Shown: positions 41,665-50,202, counted from the first letter of the stretch. The stretch is DNA of 64,000 bases from Acidobacteriota bacterium (GCA_020845575.1 JADLFL010000036.1:1-64000), one strand, 5' to 3'. The notes: generated from the sequence alone by a model not told the origin. Program-made: numbers and translations.

Positions 41665-43575
41665 TCATCGCCAGCGGATGTCGTCAGGAGACGACAGCGG
41701 GGTGACGGCGCTCTCGGGCACGCTCGCGAGCACGTCGCGTGCGGTGAGTGAACCGAAGCGCAGGCCGGCCCGTCGCTCGATGGTCGCGATGGGCACCTGA
41801 TACGTCTCGTATGCGCCGAACACGGCTTCGCGCCGCGGCAGGAATCCCCGCTGCGACAGGATGTAGCCAGACACGCTGAGCGCGCCCGTCTCGTCGTGGA
41901 CAAAGGCGATCACCTTCCAGAACTCGAGCGGAATGGCCACGTTCTCGAACACCGGATCGTCGTCGCGCAGGATCGGCCCGGTCATCACCGAGATGCGCTG
42001 GTCGTCTTCGCGCGCGCTCTGGAGCGCATAGTCCTCGAGTCCCAGCCAGATGCCCGCGTTGAACGGCTGCATCTGCGGTACGGCGTTCACGAGATGCATC
42101 GAATCGGTGTTGCCCTCGTCGGCTTCCGCCCGCGTCTGCCCCCACGCCGGATCCTCGCGCCGGGTCATGTGGCCACGACTGAAGCGCGGCGAATTGCCGT
42201 ACACACGGCCGGCCAGTTGCATGGCCTGCGACACCCGGGGATCGAACCGCCAGTCGCGCCGCTTGAGATGCGGCACGCTCAGCGCGCCGTCGATGTTCAC
42301 CGCACTCACGTAACACACTCGCCGCCGGCGGCTCATCACGACGGAGAAGTGCCGATACGGCAGAGCGCGCAGCGTCTCGCCTTGCCACGTCACGGCGAGC
42401 ACATCGTCCTCATCGACGATGGTCGGGAGCGGCGCGTCCGGCTGTCCGGGGCCGAGGAAGTCAGCCCTGTAGCCGTCGCGCAGACCGTAGCCTGTCGCGA
42501 CAGGCAGGACCGGCATCGGCTCCACACCGAGATCGGAAGGGACGCTGGGTTCCGGCACTGCCACCATGGGTGTGATCGCCGCGAGCGCCTCTTTGACATG
42601 GGGTGCGCGCACCGCGTAGTTCAGGCGCTCCAGCGCGCCGGCAAAGTGTACGCCGACGGCGCCACCCGTCTCCATGTCGATCACCACGGACCCTGAACTG
42701 CCACCGAGCGTCGTGGCGTCGTGCGCGAACGCCCACGGCTCGGTCGCGCCGCGAGCGACCTTGCCCGGCGAGAAGCGCTTCACGCCGTACACGCCGCCGA
42801 ACAAGCGCTGAGCGACATCAGGGTTCTGCACGCCGAACGGGTCTTCGGCCGGATAGCCAATCACCGCGATGTCACGTCCGGAGTCGAGCGACGCCTCGGA
42901 GAACGGAATCGGCGGAGGCAGGACGATGCCCGCGCCGGGCGAGAGTCGCAGCACGGCCAGATCCGGCGCACGCGAGTCGGTGAGGTCGGCCAGATACAGC
43001 ACCTGATCGACGCCGACCTCGAATGCCTCTGCCGGTGTTTCGACTGTCTCGAAATCCTCGCTCAGATCGACGCGGCAGGTGACCACGCCTGTGCCAACCG
43101 TGCGGCGGAACGCCAGGGCATTCGCCGCGCGCGAGACGAACTCCGCCGCGACGTGCGCGTTGGTCACCACGAGATCCTCGTCCACGATCCACGCGGTGCC
43201 GGCGTGATGCAGGCGCGGATGGCCCGACAATTCCACGCGACCCACGCTGGCGAACCAGCGCTCGTACGTCCCGCGCGTGGCCTCGATGCGCCGGCGCAAT
43301 TCGGCAGACGGCGGCAGGTCCACGCGATTGTCTCGCACCAGCAGCGATGGCCGGCCGTGAGCCAGGACCACGGCCTCCGTCTGGAAGCGAGGCGTGGTTC
43401 CGGCTCCGGCCCGGCGGCCCGTGAGCCCATCGACCAACGCCCGGATCGAACGCGCACCAACACCGGCGCGAAGTGCCCGTGCAGGCACGTGACCCGGCTC
43501 CGTCATGGCCATCACCTCGCGCGCGATGGCCGGATCGGCTGCCAGAACGGACTCGGCCCGTTCGTGAAGATGCAT
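41665..43575 (-). CDS. trypsin-like serine protease fused to a NUC-type DNA/RNA endonuclease
   Basis: A 636-residue two-enzyme fusion without an obvious signal peptide. Residues 1-~100 are helical and unrecognised (MHLHERAESVLAADPAIARE). Residues ~120-335 form a trypsin-fold protease with catalytic triad His141 (TNAHVA), Asp205 (PDLAVLRL) and Ser294 (GGSSGS). Residues ~390-600 form a beta-beta-alpha-metal NUC endonuclease with His469 in SRGHM (usual DRGH, here with Ser in place of Asp), and the metal/active-site block NAVPQMQPFNAGIW with Asn497, Asn506 and Glu514. Both sites look complete. ATG 43575 is chosen; the open frame upstream runs antisense to the next gene. Such a pair fits a protease-gated nuclease effector, which is inference. 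Confidence 0.85.
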   Translation of the reverse strand: MHLHERAESVLAADPAIAREVMAMTEPGHVPARALRAGVGARSIRALVDGLTGRRAGAGTTPRFQTEAVVLAHGRPSLLVRDNRVDLPPSAELRRRIEATRGTYERWFASVGRVELSGHPRLHHAGTAWIVDEDLVVTNAHVAAEFVSRAANALAFRRTVGTGVVTCRVDLSEDFETVETPAEAFEVGVDQVLYLADLTDSRAPDLAVLRLSPGAGIVLPPPIPFSEASLDSGRDIAVIGYPAEDPFGVQNPDVAQRLFGGVYGVKRFSPGKVARGATEPWAFAHDATTLGGSSGSVVIDMETGGAVGVHFAGALERLNYAVRAPHVKEALAAITPMVAVPEPSVPSDLGVEPMPVLPVATGYGLRDGYRADFLGPGQPDAPLPTIVDEDDVLAVTWQGETLRALPYRHFSVVMSRRRRVCYVSAVNIDGALSVPHLKRRDWRFDPRVSQAMQLAGRVYGNSPRFSRGHMTRREDPAWGQTRAEADEGNTDSMHLVNAVPQMQPFNAGIWLGLEDYALQSAREDDQRISVMTGPILRDDDPVFENVAIPLEFWKVIAFVHDETGALSVSGYILSQRGFLPRREAVFGAYETYQVPIATIERRAGLRFGSLTARDVLASVPESAVTPLSSPDDIRWR

Positions 43576-43654
43576 ACGTGGATCAACGACGTGTGCGGCC
43601 CTGGCCGTACACGACCATCGACCGGCCGGTTCTCCGGGCCCGGCCGTCATCGTG

Positions 43655-43660
43655 TACGAT
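43655..43660 (+). promoter_or_regulatory. TANNNT box upstream of the membrane protein gene
   Basis: TACGAT ends 8 bp before the ATG at 43669 in the 93-bp divergent gap, with no Shine-Dalgarno. This matches the spacing expected for a leaderless transcript. Confidence 0.35.
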
Positions 43661-43668
43661 TCCGCGCG

Positions 43669-45339
43669 ATGCCGACGCGCCGCTACCTGCTGCTGGCGAC
43701 GCTGCTGTATGTCGTACTGACGGCCGTGATGACGTACCCGCAGGTGCGTCACATGCGTGATGGCGTGAGCGACGTGGGCGACCCGCTGCTCAACACGTGG
43801 GCGATGGCCTGGGTGGCCCACCAGTTGCCGTTCTCGCCCGCGCACGTGTTCGACGGCAACATCTTCTTCCCCGAACGGCGTACGCTCGCCTACTCCGAAA
43901 CGCTGCTGGTGCCAGCGCTGATGGGCGCGCCGTTGCTGTATGCCGGGGCCGGCCCGGTCCTCGTCTACAACCTGCTGATGTTCGCGTCGTTCGTCTTCAC
44001 CGGCGTCGGCATGGCGCTGCTGGTGCGCGAGCTGACGGGCAGCACGCTCGCCGGACTCGCCTGTGGCGCGATGGCGGCGTTCCTGCCCTACCGCTTCGAC
44101 CACTACTCGCACTTCCAGCTGCTGCAGATGCAGTGGGTGCCCTTCGCGTTGTGGGCGCTGCACCGGCTGCTGGACGATGGGCGGATGCGCTTCGGCGTGG
44201 CGCTTGGCGTATTCGTCGGCGCGCAGGGCCTGACGTCCATGTACAACGCCATCTTCCTCGGCACGTTCCTCGCCGTCGTTGGTGGCGTGCTGCTCGCCAT
44301 GGATCTGGCGCGCGCCAAAGCTCGCTGGAAGCCGCTGCTCGCCTCGGTCGCGATCGCCGGTGCGCTCATGGCGCCGGTGGTCATCGTCCATGCGCGCGCG
44401 AGGGCGGTCGTTGGCGAACGTGCACGCAGCGACGCGGAGGTCGGCAGCGCGCAGTGGAAGCACTTCCTCGCGGCCTCGCCGCACAACTACGTCCACGGCG
44501 CCCGCTCACGGCGACTCGGCGAGCCGGAACGTCGCCTCTTTCCCGGCCTCGTCGCGCTGCTGCTGGCGGTCGTCGGCTTGTGGCCGCCATGGACGCGCAC
44601 ACGCGCTGCGTACGCGCTCGGCCTGCTCGCGTCGGTGGACATCGCCCGCGGGTTCAACGGCTGGCTCTATGGCTGGCTGTTCGACTACGTGCTGCCCTTC
44701 CGCAGCCTGCGCGTCCCGGCCCGGATGGGCATGATGGTGAGCCTCGCCATCGTGGTGCTCGCGGGCTATGGCCTGGCTCGACTCCTGCCGCGCATCCGCC
44801 GCGTCTGGCAGCCTGTCGCTGCGATCATCGTCGGACTGTTCGTGCTGATCGAGTCGTGGGCCGGCCCCCTGTCACCGCGACTCGTGTCAGTGACCGCCCC
44901 CGAGACGTACGCCGACCTGCTGCGGGACAAGGGCGATTCGCCGAGAGTGGGCGTGGTCCGTCGTGAATCCGATTCGCCACCGGCGGTTCTGCTCGAACTG
45001 CCGATCGGCCGCGAAGATCCAACGGTGATGTACTACTCCACCTTCCACTGGCAGTCGCTCGTCAACGGCTACAGCGGGTTCTTCTCTCCATCGTTCATCG
45101 ACCTCGTGAACCGGCTCGACACGTTCCCGGATCCCTCGACTGATGACGTGCTGCTCGCGCGCGGCGTGCGGTACGTGACCGTGCACGGCGAGTTGATGCG
45201 CGAAGGTGAGTACCAGCGCATGATCGCCGCAATCGATGCGCGGCCGAACGATTTCCGCCTGATCTCTCGTCGGCCGTGGCACCACAGCGAGATCAGCCTG
45301 TACTACTTCTTTCCTGGTGCGGGCGGGCGACGGCCTTGA
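43669..45339 (+). CDS. polytopic membrane protein (GT-C-like)
   Basis: A 556-residue membrane protein: about ten to eleven hydrophobic segments in residues 1-~400, then a soluble C-terminal domain of ~150 residues (PVTSPRLV-type junction, LLELPIGREDPTVMYYSTFHWQ, VNGYSGFFSPSFIDLVNRL). The first loop has DPLLNTWAMAWVAHQL and IFFPERRTLAYSE, which resembles the large extracytoplasmic loop of GT-C glycosyltransferases that use polyprenyl-phosphate sugars, although the family's acidic DE/DD motif is not clear. Such proteins are usually labelled hypothetical membrane proteins. It is divergent from the protease-nuclease gene; no glycan genes lie nearby. Confidence 0.75.
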   Translation: MPTRRYLLLATLLYVVLTAVMTYPQVRHMRDGVSDVGDPLLNTWAMAWVAHQLPFSPAHVFDGNIFFPERRTLAYSETLLVPALMGAPLLYAGAGPVLVYNLLMFASFVFTGVGMALLVRELTGSTLAGLACGAMAAFLPYRFDHYSHFQLLQMQWVPFALWALHRLLDDGRMRFGVALGVFVGAQGLTSMYNAIFLGTFLAVVGGVLLAMDLARAKARWKPLLASVAIAGALMAPVVIVHARARAVVGERARSDAEVGSAQWKHFLAASPHNYVHGARSRRLGEPERRLFPGLVALLLAVVGLWPPWTRTRAAYALGLLASVDIARGFNGWLYGWLFDYVLPFRSLRVPARMGMMVSLAIVVLAGYGLARLLPRIRRVWQPVAAIIVGLFVLIESWAGPLSPRLVSVTAPETYADLLRDKGDSPRVGVVRRESDSPPAVLLELPIGREDPTVMYYSTFHWQSLVNGYSGFFSPSFIDLVNRLDTFPDPSTDDVLLARGVRYVTVHGELMREGEYQRMIAAIDARPNDFRLISRRPWHHSEISLYYFFPGAGGRRP

Positions 45340-45407
45340 CGCGGTCACGCGGGCCGGACACATCCGCCCCTGCAACTCGGGAGGTGTCGCGCGCACCATC
45401 GCACGCG

Positions 45408-46235
45408 TCATCGCGTTGTCGATGTGGTGAGGCGCGTCCACGCCTCCGCGTAGCGCCGGCCGAGCAGCCGCGCCGACACGGCGTCGAAGTGCACGCCATC
45501 GCCCTGGTGCGTGAGGTACTCGGCGCTGACGTATGCCGTGTGCGGCACGTGCTGCGACAAGGCGCGATGCGCCGCATCCACCATGACGTGTGCGTCAGTC
45601 CACGGCACGTCGGCGAAGTGTCCGATCTGTCCGGCAAGGAACGGTACCTCAGGGGCGTCGAGCGTGGTGCGCAGTCGCCGCACGAGCGCGTGCAGTCGCT
45701 CGGCATAGAGCGGAGCCCGCTCCGGCGTGGCGTCGGCTTCGCCCTGGTGCCACAGAATGCCCCGCAGGGTACCGGCGGCCATCGCCACGCGGGCGCGTCG
45801 TATCGCGTCGTCCCAGGGGTGACTGTCGGTAGGCAGGTAGTGCTCGCCGGGGCGCCACGCCTCGATGGGCGACCCGCCAACGGCCGCGGGCACGAGACCG
45901 ATCTCCGACGTCGAATCCGCGTCGACCAGGGCCAGGCCGAACGCACGCCCCGGACCGACGCCAGCGACGGCAGGCTTGTCGAAGTGCATGGGATCGACAG
46001 CGGGCACCCACCGAGCGTCGCGATCGAGCATCCGCACGCGCGCATGCGGTACGCGATCCGCCGGCTCGACGCCCGCACGCCCAGCCATGTTCGACTGCCC
46101 GATGAGCAGGAAGATCTGCATCGGCGTGGCCTGCCCCCGGGCGGCCGCGAGCGAACCCGCGTGACGTTCGGCGGCCAGCACGGCGGCACACAGCAAGACA
46201 CCGGTCAGGACGAGTAGCCGTACGTGGATGCTCAT
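45408..46235 (-). CDS. SGNH-family carbohydrate esterase (sialate O-acetylesterase/CE6-like)
   Basis: A 275-residue exported esterase. Residues 1-~25 are a signal peptide (VRLLVLTGVLLCAAVLAAE). The catalytic serine is Ser48 in LLIGQSNMAGR, the block GGSPIEAWRPG supplies the oxyanion region, WHQGEADAT is the block III element, and the Asp-His pair is in GDGVHFD near the C-terminus. The family removes acetyl groups from plant polysaccharides or sialic acids, so a role in polysaccharide use outside the cytoplasm is likely. ATG 46235 is chosen for the signal peptide. An inverted repeat lies directly upstream at 46239-46256. Confidence 0.85.
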   Translation of the reverse strand: MSIHVRLLVLTGVLLCAAVLAAERHAGSLAAARGQATPMQIFLLIGQSNMAGRAGVEPADRVPHARVRMLDRDARWVPAVDPMHFDKPAVAGVGPGRAFGLALVDADSTSEIGLVPAAVGGSPIEAWRPGEHYLPTDSHPWDDAIRRARVAMAAGTLRGILWHQGEADATPERAPLYAERLHALVRRLRTTLDAPEVPFLAGQIGHFADVPWTDAHVMVDAAHRALSQHVPHTAYVSAEYLTHQGDGVHFDAVSARLLGRRYAEAWTRLTTSTTR

Positions 46236-46238
46236 CAG

Positions 46239-46256
46239 CGCAAAGACCGCTTTGCG
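46239..46256. promoter_or_regulatory. 7-bp inverted repeat adjacent to the esterase start
   Basis: CGCAAAG and CTTTGCG with an ACCG loop lie 3 bp upstream of the esterase ATG. It could be an operator or an RNA hairpin that covers the translation start, where no Shine-Dalgarno is seen. Confidence 0.35.
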
Positions 46257-46383
46257 TGTTCTCACCGTGACTCCTGGTCTCGAAGCCGACACGAAGGCAT
46301 CGATGACATGCGGCGGGCAGCATACCTGAACGGTGAGTGCGGTACCCACCGGATGGGCGTTTACTGTGACGGGGAGGCCGAAG

Positions 46384-48096
46384 ATGGCAAACAGGACGAG
46401 GTGTGCGACGTTCAGGGACCTGTCTCGGACAAAGGCAGGATGGCTGGCAGCTTTCACGCTCGCCGCGGCGGCACTCGGTGCGTGTTCGTCCAAGCCCGAG
46501 CGGACAGAGGTTCAGCCGGGCGTGCCGCGGTACGACAACGTCGGCGACCATCGCCACGCTGTCACCACGGCGTCGCCTGACGCGCAGGCGTACTTCAATC
46601 AGGGTCTGGCGTTCGCGTACGCGTTCAACCACGCCGAGGCCATACGTGCATTTCGACAGGCTACCGTGCTCGATCCCTCGTGTGCCATGTGCTACTGGGG
46701 CATCGCCTACGCGCTCGGCCCGAACATCAATGCGCCGATCTCGGACGCGGCGGCCAGCGAGGCGTGGCCGGCCATCCGGCGCGCGCGTGAACTCGCGACC
46801 AGCGCCACCGACAAGGAGCGCGCGTTCATCGAGGCGCTCGCCCTGCGCTATGCCGAGGATCCGAAGGCTCCGCGCGAGCCACTCGACGCGGCGTACGCGG
46901 CAGCCATGCGCGGGGTCGCGCAACGCTTCCCACAGGACGACGACGCGGCCACGCTGTTCGCGCAATCACTGATGGACACCTCGCCGTGGAACTACTGGGA
47001 ACTCGACGGCCGTCCGCGCGCCAATACCCCGGAGGTCCTTCAGGCACTCGAACGCGTGCTCGCGCGCAATCCCGATCACGCGGGTGCCATCCACCTCTAT
47101 ATCCATGCCGTCGAAGCGTCGCCCGATCCGGCGCGCGCCGAGCGCTACGCCGACCGGTTGGCCGCACTCATGCCCGGCGCCGGCCACATCGTCCACATGC
47201 CCGGCCACATCTATCTGCGTGTCGGACGCTATGACGATGCGTCACGCGCCAACGATCGCGCCGTGGCGGCAGACGAGGCGTACTTCGCGACCGATGCCGC
47301 GAAGGGCAACATGATGTACGAGGTCGGATACTACCCGCACAACATGCACTTCAAGGCCATGTCGGCGGCGCTGGCAGGTCGACAGGCCGAGGCGCTGAAG
47401 GCCGCGACGGATACACATACCAGGATGCACGCCGACATGCTGACCGATCCGGACATGAGCGGAATGGTGCAGCACATGCGGCTGACACCGTTGTACGTCA
47501 AGGTGCGCTTCGGCCTGTGGGACGACGTACTGGCGGAGCCCGAACCTGCGGAGGACCTGGTGTTCACGCGAGCGATCCGGCACGCGGCACGAGGCATGGC
47601 ATTCGTTGCGCAAGGCAAGCTCGCTGAAGCGGAGGCCGAGCGCACGGCAGTGGATCGACTCGACGATGATGCGTCGCTGGCGAACCTCCATGTGTCGAGC
47701 GTGAACACGGCCTCGAAGGTGGTGCCGATCGCGCACGAGATCCTCGCGGGCCAGATCGCGGCAGCCCGCAAGCGTGGCGACGACGCGGCACGACATCTCG
47801 CACGGGCCGTGGAGTTCGAGGACGCGCTCACGTACATGGAACCGCCCGACTGGTTCCTGCCCGTACGCCAGATTCAGGGCGCCACGTTGCTCCAGCTCGG
47901 ACGTGCGAAGGACGCCGAGACAGCATTCCGCGGCGACCTGCGGAAGTTCCCGCTGAACGGCTGGTCGCTGTCTGGATTGCAGGCCAGCCTGGAACGCCGG
48001 GGACGCTCGAAGGAAGCCGCGGAGGTGGCGGCGCAGTTCGACACCGCGTGGAACGGCGCAGACGTACGCCTGGTCGACGGCCGCGTCACGCCGTAG
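46384..48096 (+). CDS. TPR-repeat lipoprotein
   Basis: A 570-residue predicted lipoprotein: signal peptide with hydrophobic core WLAAFTLAAAAL and lipobox LGAC (Cys34). The rest is helical repeat sequence with TPR character (AYFNQGLAFAYAFNHAEAIRAF, CAMCYWGIAYALGPN, HLYIHAVEASPDPARAE, HIVHMPGHIYLRVGRYDDA). The CYWG and HMPGHIYLR blocks are shared by a group of large TPR proteins found in Acidobacteriota and others, with unknown function. ATG 46384 has GGGAGG 6 bp upstream and is preferred to an upstream in-frame ATG at 46333. It is divergent from the esterase gene. Confidence 0.82.
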   Translation: MANRTRCATFRDLSRTKAGWLAAFTLAAAALGACSSKPERTEVQPGVPRYDNVGDHRHAVTTASPDAQAYFNQGLAFAYAFNHAEAIRAFRQATVLDPSCAMCYWGIAYALGPNINAPISDAAASEAWPAIRRARELATSATDKERAFIEALALRYAEDPKAPREPLDAAYAAAMRGVAQRFPQDDDAATLFAQSLMDTSPWNYWELDGRPRANTPEVLQALERVLARNPDHAGAIHLYIHAVEASPDPARAERYADRLAALMPGAGHIVHMPGHIYLRVGRYDDASRANDRAVAADEAYFATDAAKGNMMYEVGYYPHNMHFKAMSAALAGRQAEALKAATDTHTRMHADMLTDPDMSGMVQHMRLTPLYVKVRFGLWDDVLAEPEPAEDLVFTRAIRHAARGMAFVAQGKLAEAEAERTAVDRLDDDASLANLHVSSVNTASKVVPIAHEILAGQIAAARKRGDDAARHLARAVEFEDALTYMEPPDWFLPVRQIQGATLLQLGRAKDAETAFRGDLRKFPLNGWSLSGLQASLERRGRSKEAAEVAAQFDTAWNGADVRLVDGRVTP

Positions 48097-48170
48097 CGTC
48101 GTCCGCTTCGAACGCATCAGCGGGCGGAACCCGCCCGGCGGCCGCCCAGGCGGTACACTGCGAATCAGGC

Positions 48171-49202
48171 ATGTCTTCACTCAAGGTCGCGAATCTCTGG
48201 CGTGTCATCAGTGACGTCGACCTCGCGCGCATTCGCGCGTCTGCGCGTGCGCCGTTCGAGTTGCTCGTCGTCTCCGACGACGTGGAGCTTGCGCAGCGAG
48301 TGCGAGCGGGACTTGGCGCCGTCGCTGGTGGAGGCGTCCATCCGTACGTGGCGACAACGGACCCCGACTCCATGCGCAGCCGGCCGACGACACCGCTCGT
48401 AGCGGTGCTGGGGAGTACGTCGCCCGAGTTGTCGGCTGCGATGACGGCCGCCGACGAGCACTGCATCAGGGCCGGCTGGCCGCGAGTCACGCTGATTGTC
48501 GGGACAGACGCGCCCGACGCCGGCGCGCGACGTATGGGAGAGCAGGTCCGTGTTGCTGTCGTCGACGTGATGAACGCGCCGAAGCCGCTGCTGGCCGGCG
48601 TGATCGGGCAGGTGGAAGGCGATGCGCGCCTGGCCATCGCGGCGGCGCTTCCGGTCTTCCGACACGTGGTGGCCGAGGTCATCGTCGACGAGACGGCGAA
48701 GGCCAATGCGTCGTTCGCGGCGACGACAGGCCTTGCAGAGACGATTCCGGTCCTGGCCGTGCCGCTTAACCTCGGCGACATGGTGGTGCTCACCAAGAAC
48801 CAGTTGATCATGGGCTACAAGATCGCGCTGGCGGCGGGCCGGGACGACAACCCACGTTCGATGATCACCGAGATCCTCGGCGTCATCGGCGGCGGGTTCC
48901 TCTTCCGGCAGATTGCGCGTCAACTCGTCGGCCTGATTCCCGTGGCAGGCCTGCTGCCGAAGGTCGCCATCGCGTATGCGGGAACTTACGCAATTGGGCG
49001 AGGTCTCAGCGCGTGGGCGCTCGGAGGCGCCGAGGTGACGGCCGACAGCCTGTCGCGCTACACGACCGAAGGGCTCGAGCGCGGTCGACAGCTCGCCAGT
49101 CAACTCGTCGCGCAGGCTCGGGCCGGTCTCCCACGCTCCGCCCCGCGCCTGCAGCGCCTCCGCGGTTGGCTGCCGTCGCGCACACGCGGTTCGGCTCGTT
49201 AG
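48171..49202 (+). CDS. YcjF/DUF697-like membrane protein
   Basis: A 343-residue protein. Residues 1-~155 are a soluble alpha/beta region (ELLVVSDDVELAQRVRAGLG, PLVAVLGSTSPELSAAM, PRVTLIVGTDAPDAGARRM) without a Walker A motif. Residues ~160-300 resemble DUF697 domains: FAATTGLAETIPVLAVPLNL, MVVLTKNQLIMGYKIALAAG, hydrophobic ILGVIGGGFLFRQIARQL and PVAGLLPKVAIAYAGTYAIG. In other bacteria the domain follows a GTPase; here the nucleotide site is missing. A TACACT box at 48154-48159 precedes the ATG by 11 bp. tRNA-Glu follows 76 bp downstream. A membrane-stress or GTPase-partner role is inference. Confidence 0.7.
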   Translation: MSSLKVANLWRVISDVDLARIRASARAPFELLVVSDDVELAQRVRAGLGAVAGGGVHPYVATTDPDSMRSRPTTPLVAVLGSTSPELSAAMTAADEHCIRAGWPRVTLIVGTDAPDAGARRMGEQVRVAVVDVMNAPKPLLAGVIGQVEGDARLAIAAALPVFRHVVAEVIVDETAKANASFAATTGLAETIPVLAVPLNLGDMVVLTKNQLIMGYKIALAAGRDDNPRSMITEILGVIGGGFLFRQIARQLVGLIPVAGLLPKVAIAYAGTYAIGRGLSAWALGGAEVTADSLSRYTTEGLERGRQLASQLVAQARAGLPRSAPRLQRLRGWLPSRTRGSAR

Positions 49203-49278
49203 CCTCGGCGTGGTATCCTTTTGGGTCGGTCATGCCACCGAGCCAGTTGGCTCCTGCATGACCGAGCACCACCAAGCC

Positions 49279-49354
49279 GTCCCCGTCGTCCAGAGGCCCA
49301 GGACGCGGCCCTTTCAAGGCTGAAACACGGGTTCGAATCCCGTCGGGGACGCCA
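49279..49354 (+). tRNA. tRNA-Glu (anticodon TTC)
   Basis: A 76-nt cloverleaf with encoded CCA. The acceptor stem GTCCCCG pairs with CGGGGAC (49344-49350), the D stem is GTCC/GGAC, the anticodon loop CTTTCAA has TTC at 49313-49315, and the T arm is ACGGG-TTCGAAT-CCCGT. It reads GAA/GAG codons and is a substrate of MnmA for s2U34. Accessory genes start 70 bp downstream, and its last ten bases recur in both repeats of that region. Confidence 0.97.
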
Positions 49355-49425
49355 AACTCCAACACGTTGACTGCGAGCCGCTTCCGGGCGCACCCTAACT
49401 TGTATTCGAACCGAGGCACGCGGCA

Positions 49426-49905
49426 ATGGACCGCCGACATCGATCTCAGGTGTCATTCCTCACAAGCGACTCGCCAGCACCGATCGGTTCGGCGGCCGAC
49501 GTGCTCGCCGACGTGCGCTCTCGGCCGACCTGGGATGGCGCCTTGATTGAAGCCGACGATGCTCAGTTCCCTCGAATCACCGTGGAATGGCACGACGGTC
49601 ATGGGTTCATCCTGCACTGCTGGGAGAGCGAGACGTCATGGAGCCACTTCCTGGTAACGGGCGGCGGTCCGTTCGCGACGCCATCGATTGAAGTGGAACT
49701 CGGCGGGCAGGCGCTTGAACGCTGGCCGTCCGAACTGTTCTCGTCCACCGATCGCGCAACTCGTGCGCTCGATTACTTCCTGGCGCAGGGCCGTCAGGAT
49801 CCGACTCTCGATTGGGTCAGCACTGACGGCTTCCCGCGCGACGTGCTGTGGAAAACCCGCGCACAACGGGAAGCCTGGGAGCGCGCCCACCCGCGTCGCC
49901 GGTGA
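49426..49905 (+). CDS. Imm1-like immunity protein (orphan)
   Basis: A 159-residue cytoplasmic protein with the general pattern of the Imm1 family of polymorphic-toxin immunity proteins: an N-terminal acidic region, VEWHDGHGFILHCWESETSW in the middle, and RATRALDYFLAQGRQDPTLDWVS near the end, where the family has an ALxxFLxTGxxPxxVxW pattern. Imm1 proteins block deaminase-type and other toxins from neighbouring cells. No toxin gene is next to it, so it would be an orphan immunity gene. ATG 49426 has GAGG upstream. The match rests on pattern only; SMI1-like or other immunity families are alternatives. Confidence 0.55.
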   Translation: MDRRHRSQVSFLTSDSPAPIGSAADVLADVRSRPTWDGALIEADDAQFPRITVEWHDGHGFILHCWESETSWSHFLVTGGGPFATPSIEVELGGQALERWPSELFSSTDRATRALDYFLAQGRQDPTLDWVSTDGFPRDVLWKTRAQREAWERAHPRRR

Positions 49906-49938
49906 CGACCGCGCTACAATGCACGGTGAGCAGTGCCC

Positions 49939-50202
49939 ATGACGATTCACCTTGAAGTCCCCGAGGAGTTGGCCCGGCGCATGGCGCCTGACGATTCCAG
50001 CCTGATGCGTGTCGCGCTGGAGGCACTCGCGTCCGAGGGGGTTCGGTCAGGGAAACTGTCTGTGTTCGAAGCACGCACCCTGCTTGGCGTGCGGTCGCGC
50101 TACGAAATGGACGGCATCCTGAAGGCGCACGGCGTCCTGCTCGACCTGACAGTGGACGACGTACGGAAGGACGCCGAAGCGGCCCTCGCTTCATCGCGAT
50201 GA
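49939..50202 (+). CDS. UPF0175 family antitoxin
   Basis: An 87-residue protein of the UPF0175 group, which is usually the antitoxin paired with a DUF3368 PIN-like toxin. It begins MTIHLEVPEELARRM and contains LMRVALEALASEGVRSGKLS and FEARTLLGVRSRYEMDGILKAHGVLL, a ribbon- or helix-turn-helix-like DNA-binding arrangement. ATG 49939 is chosen because GGTGAG lies 8 bp upstream; a GTG at 49933 would be too close. TACAAT at 49915-49920 may be its -10 box. The DUF3368 toxin overlaps its stop by 4 bp. As an antitoxin it would repress its own operon. Confidence 0.88.
   Translation: MTIHLEVPEELARRMAPDDSSLMRVALEALASEGVRSGKLSVFEARTLLGVRSRYEMDGILKAHGVLLDLTVDDVRKDAEAALASSR

Noticed and set aside
43576-44496. 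An N-terminal extension of about 300 codons to the protease-nuclease gene
   Set aside because: The added segment is antisense to a clear membrane-protein gene starting at 43669 and has His/Arg/Gln-rich shadow composition; the ATG at 43575 begins plausible sequence.
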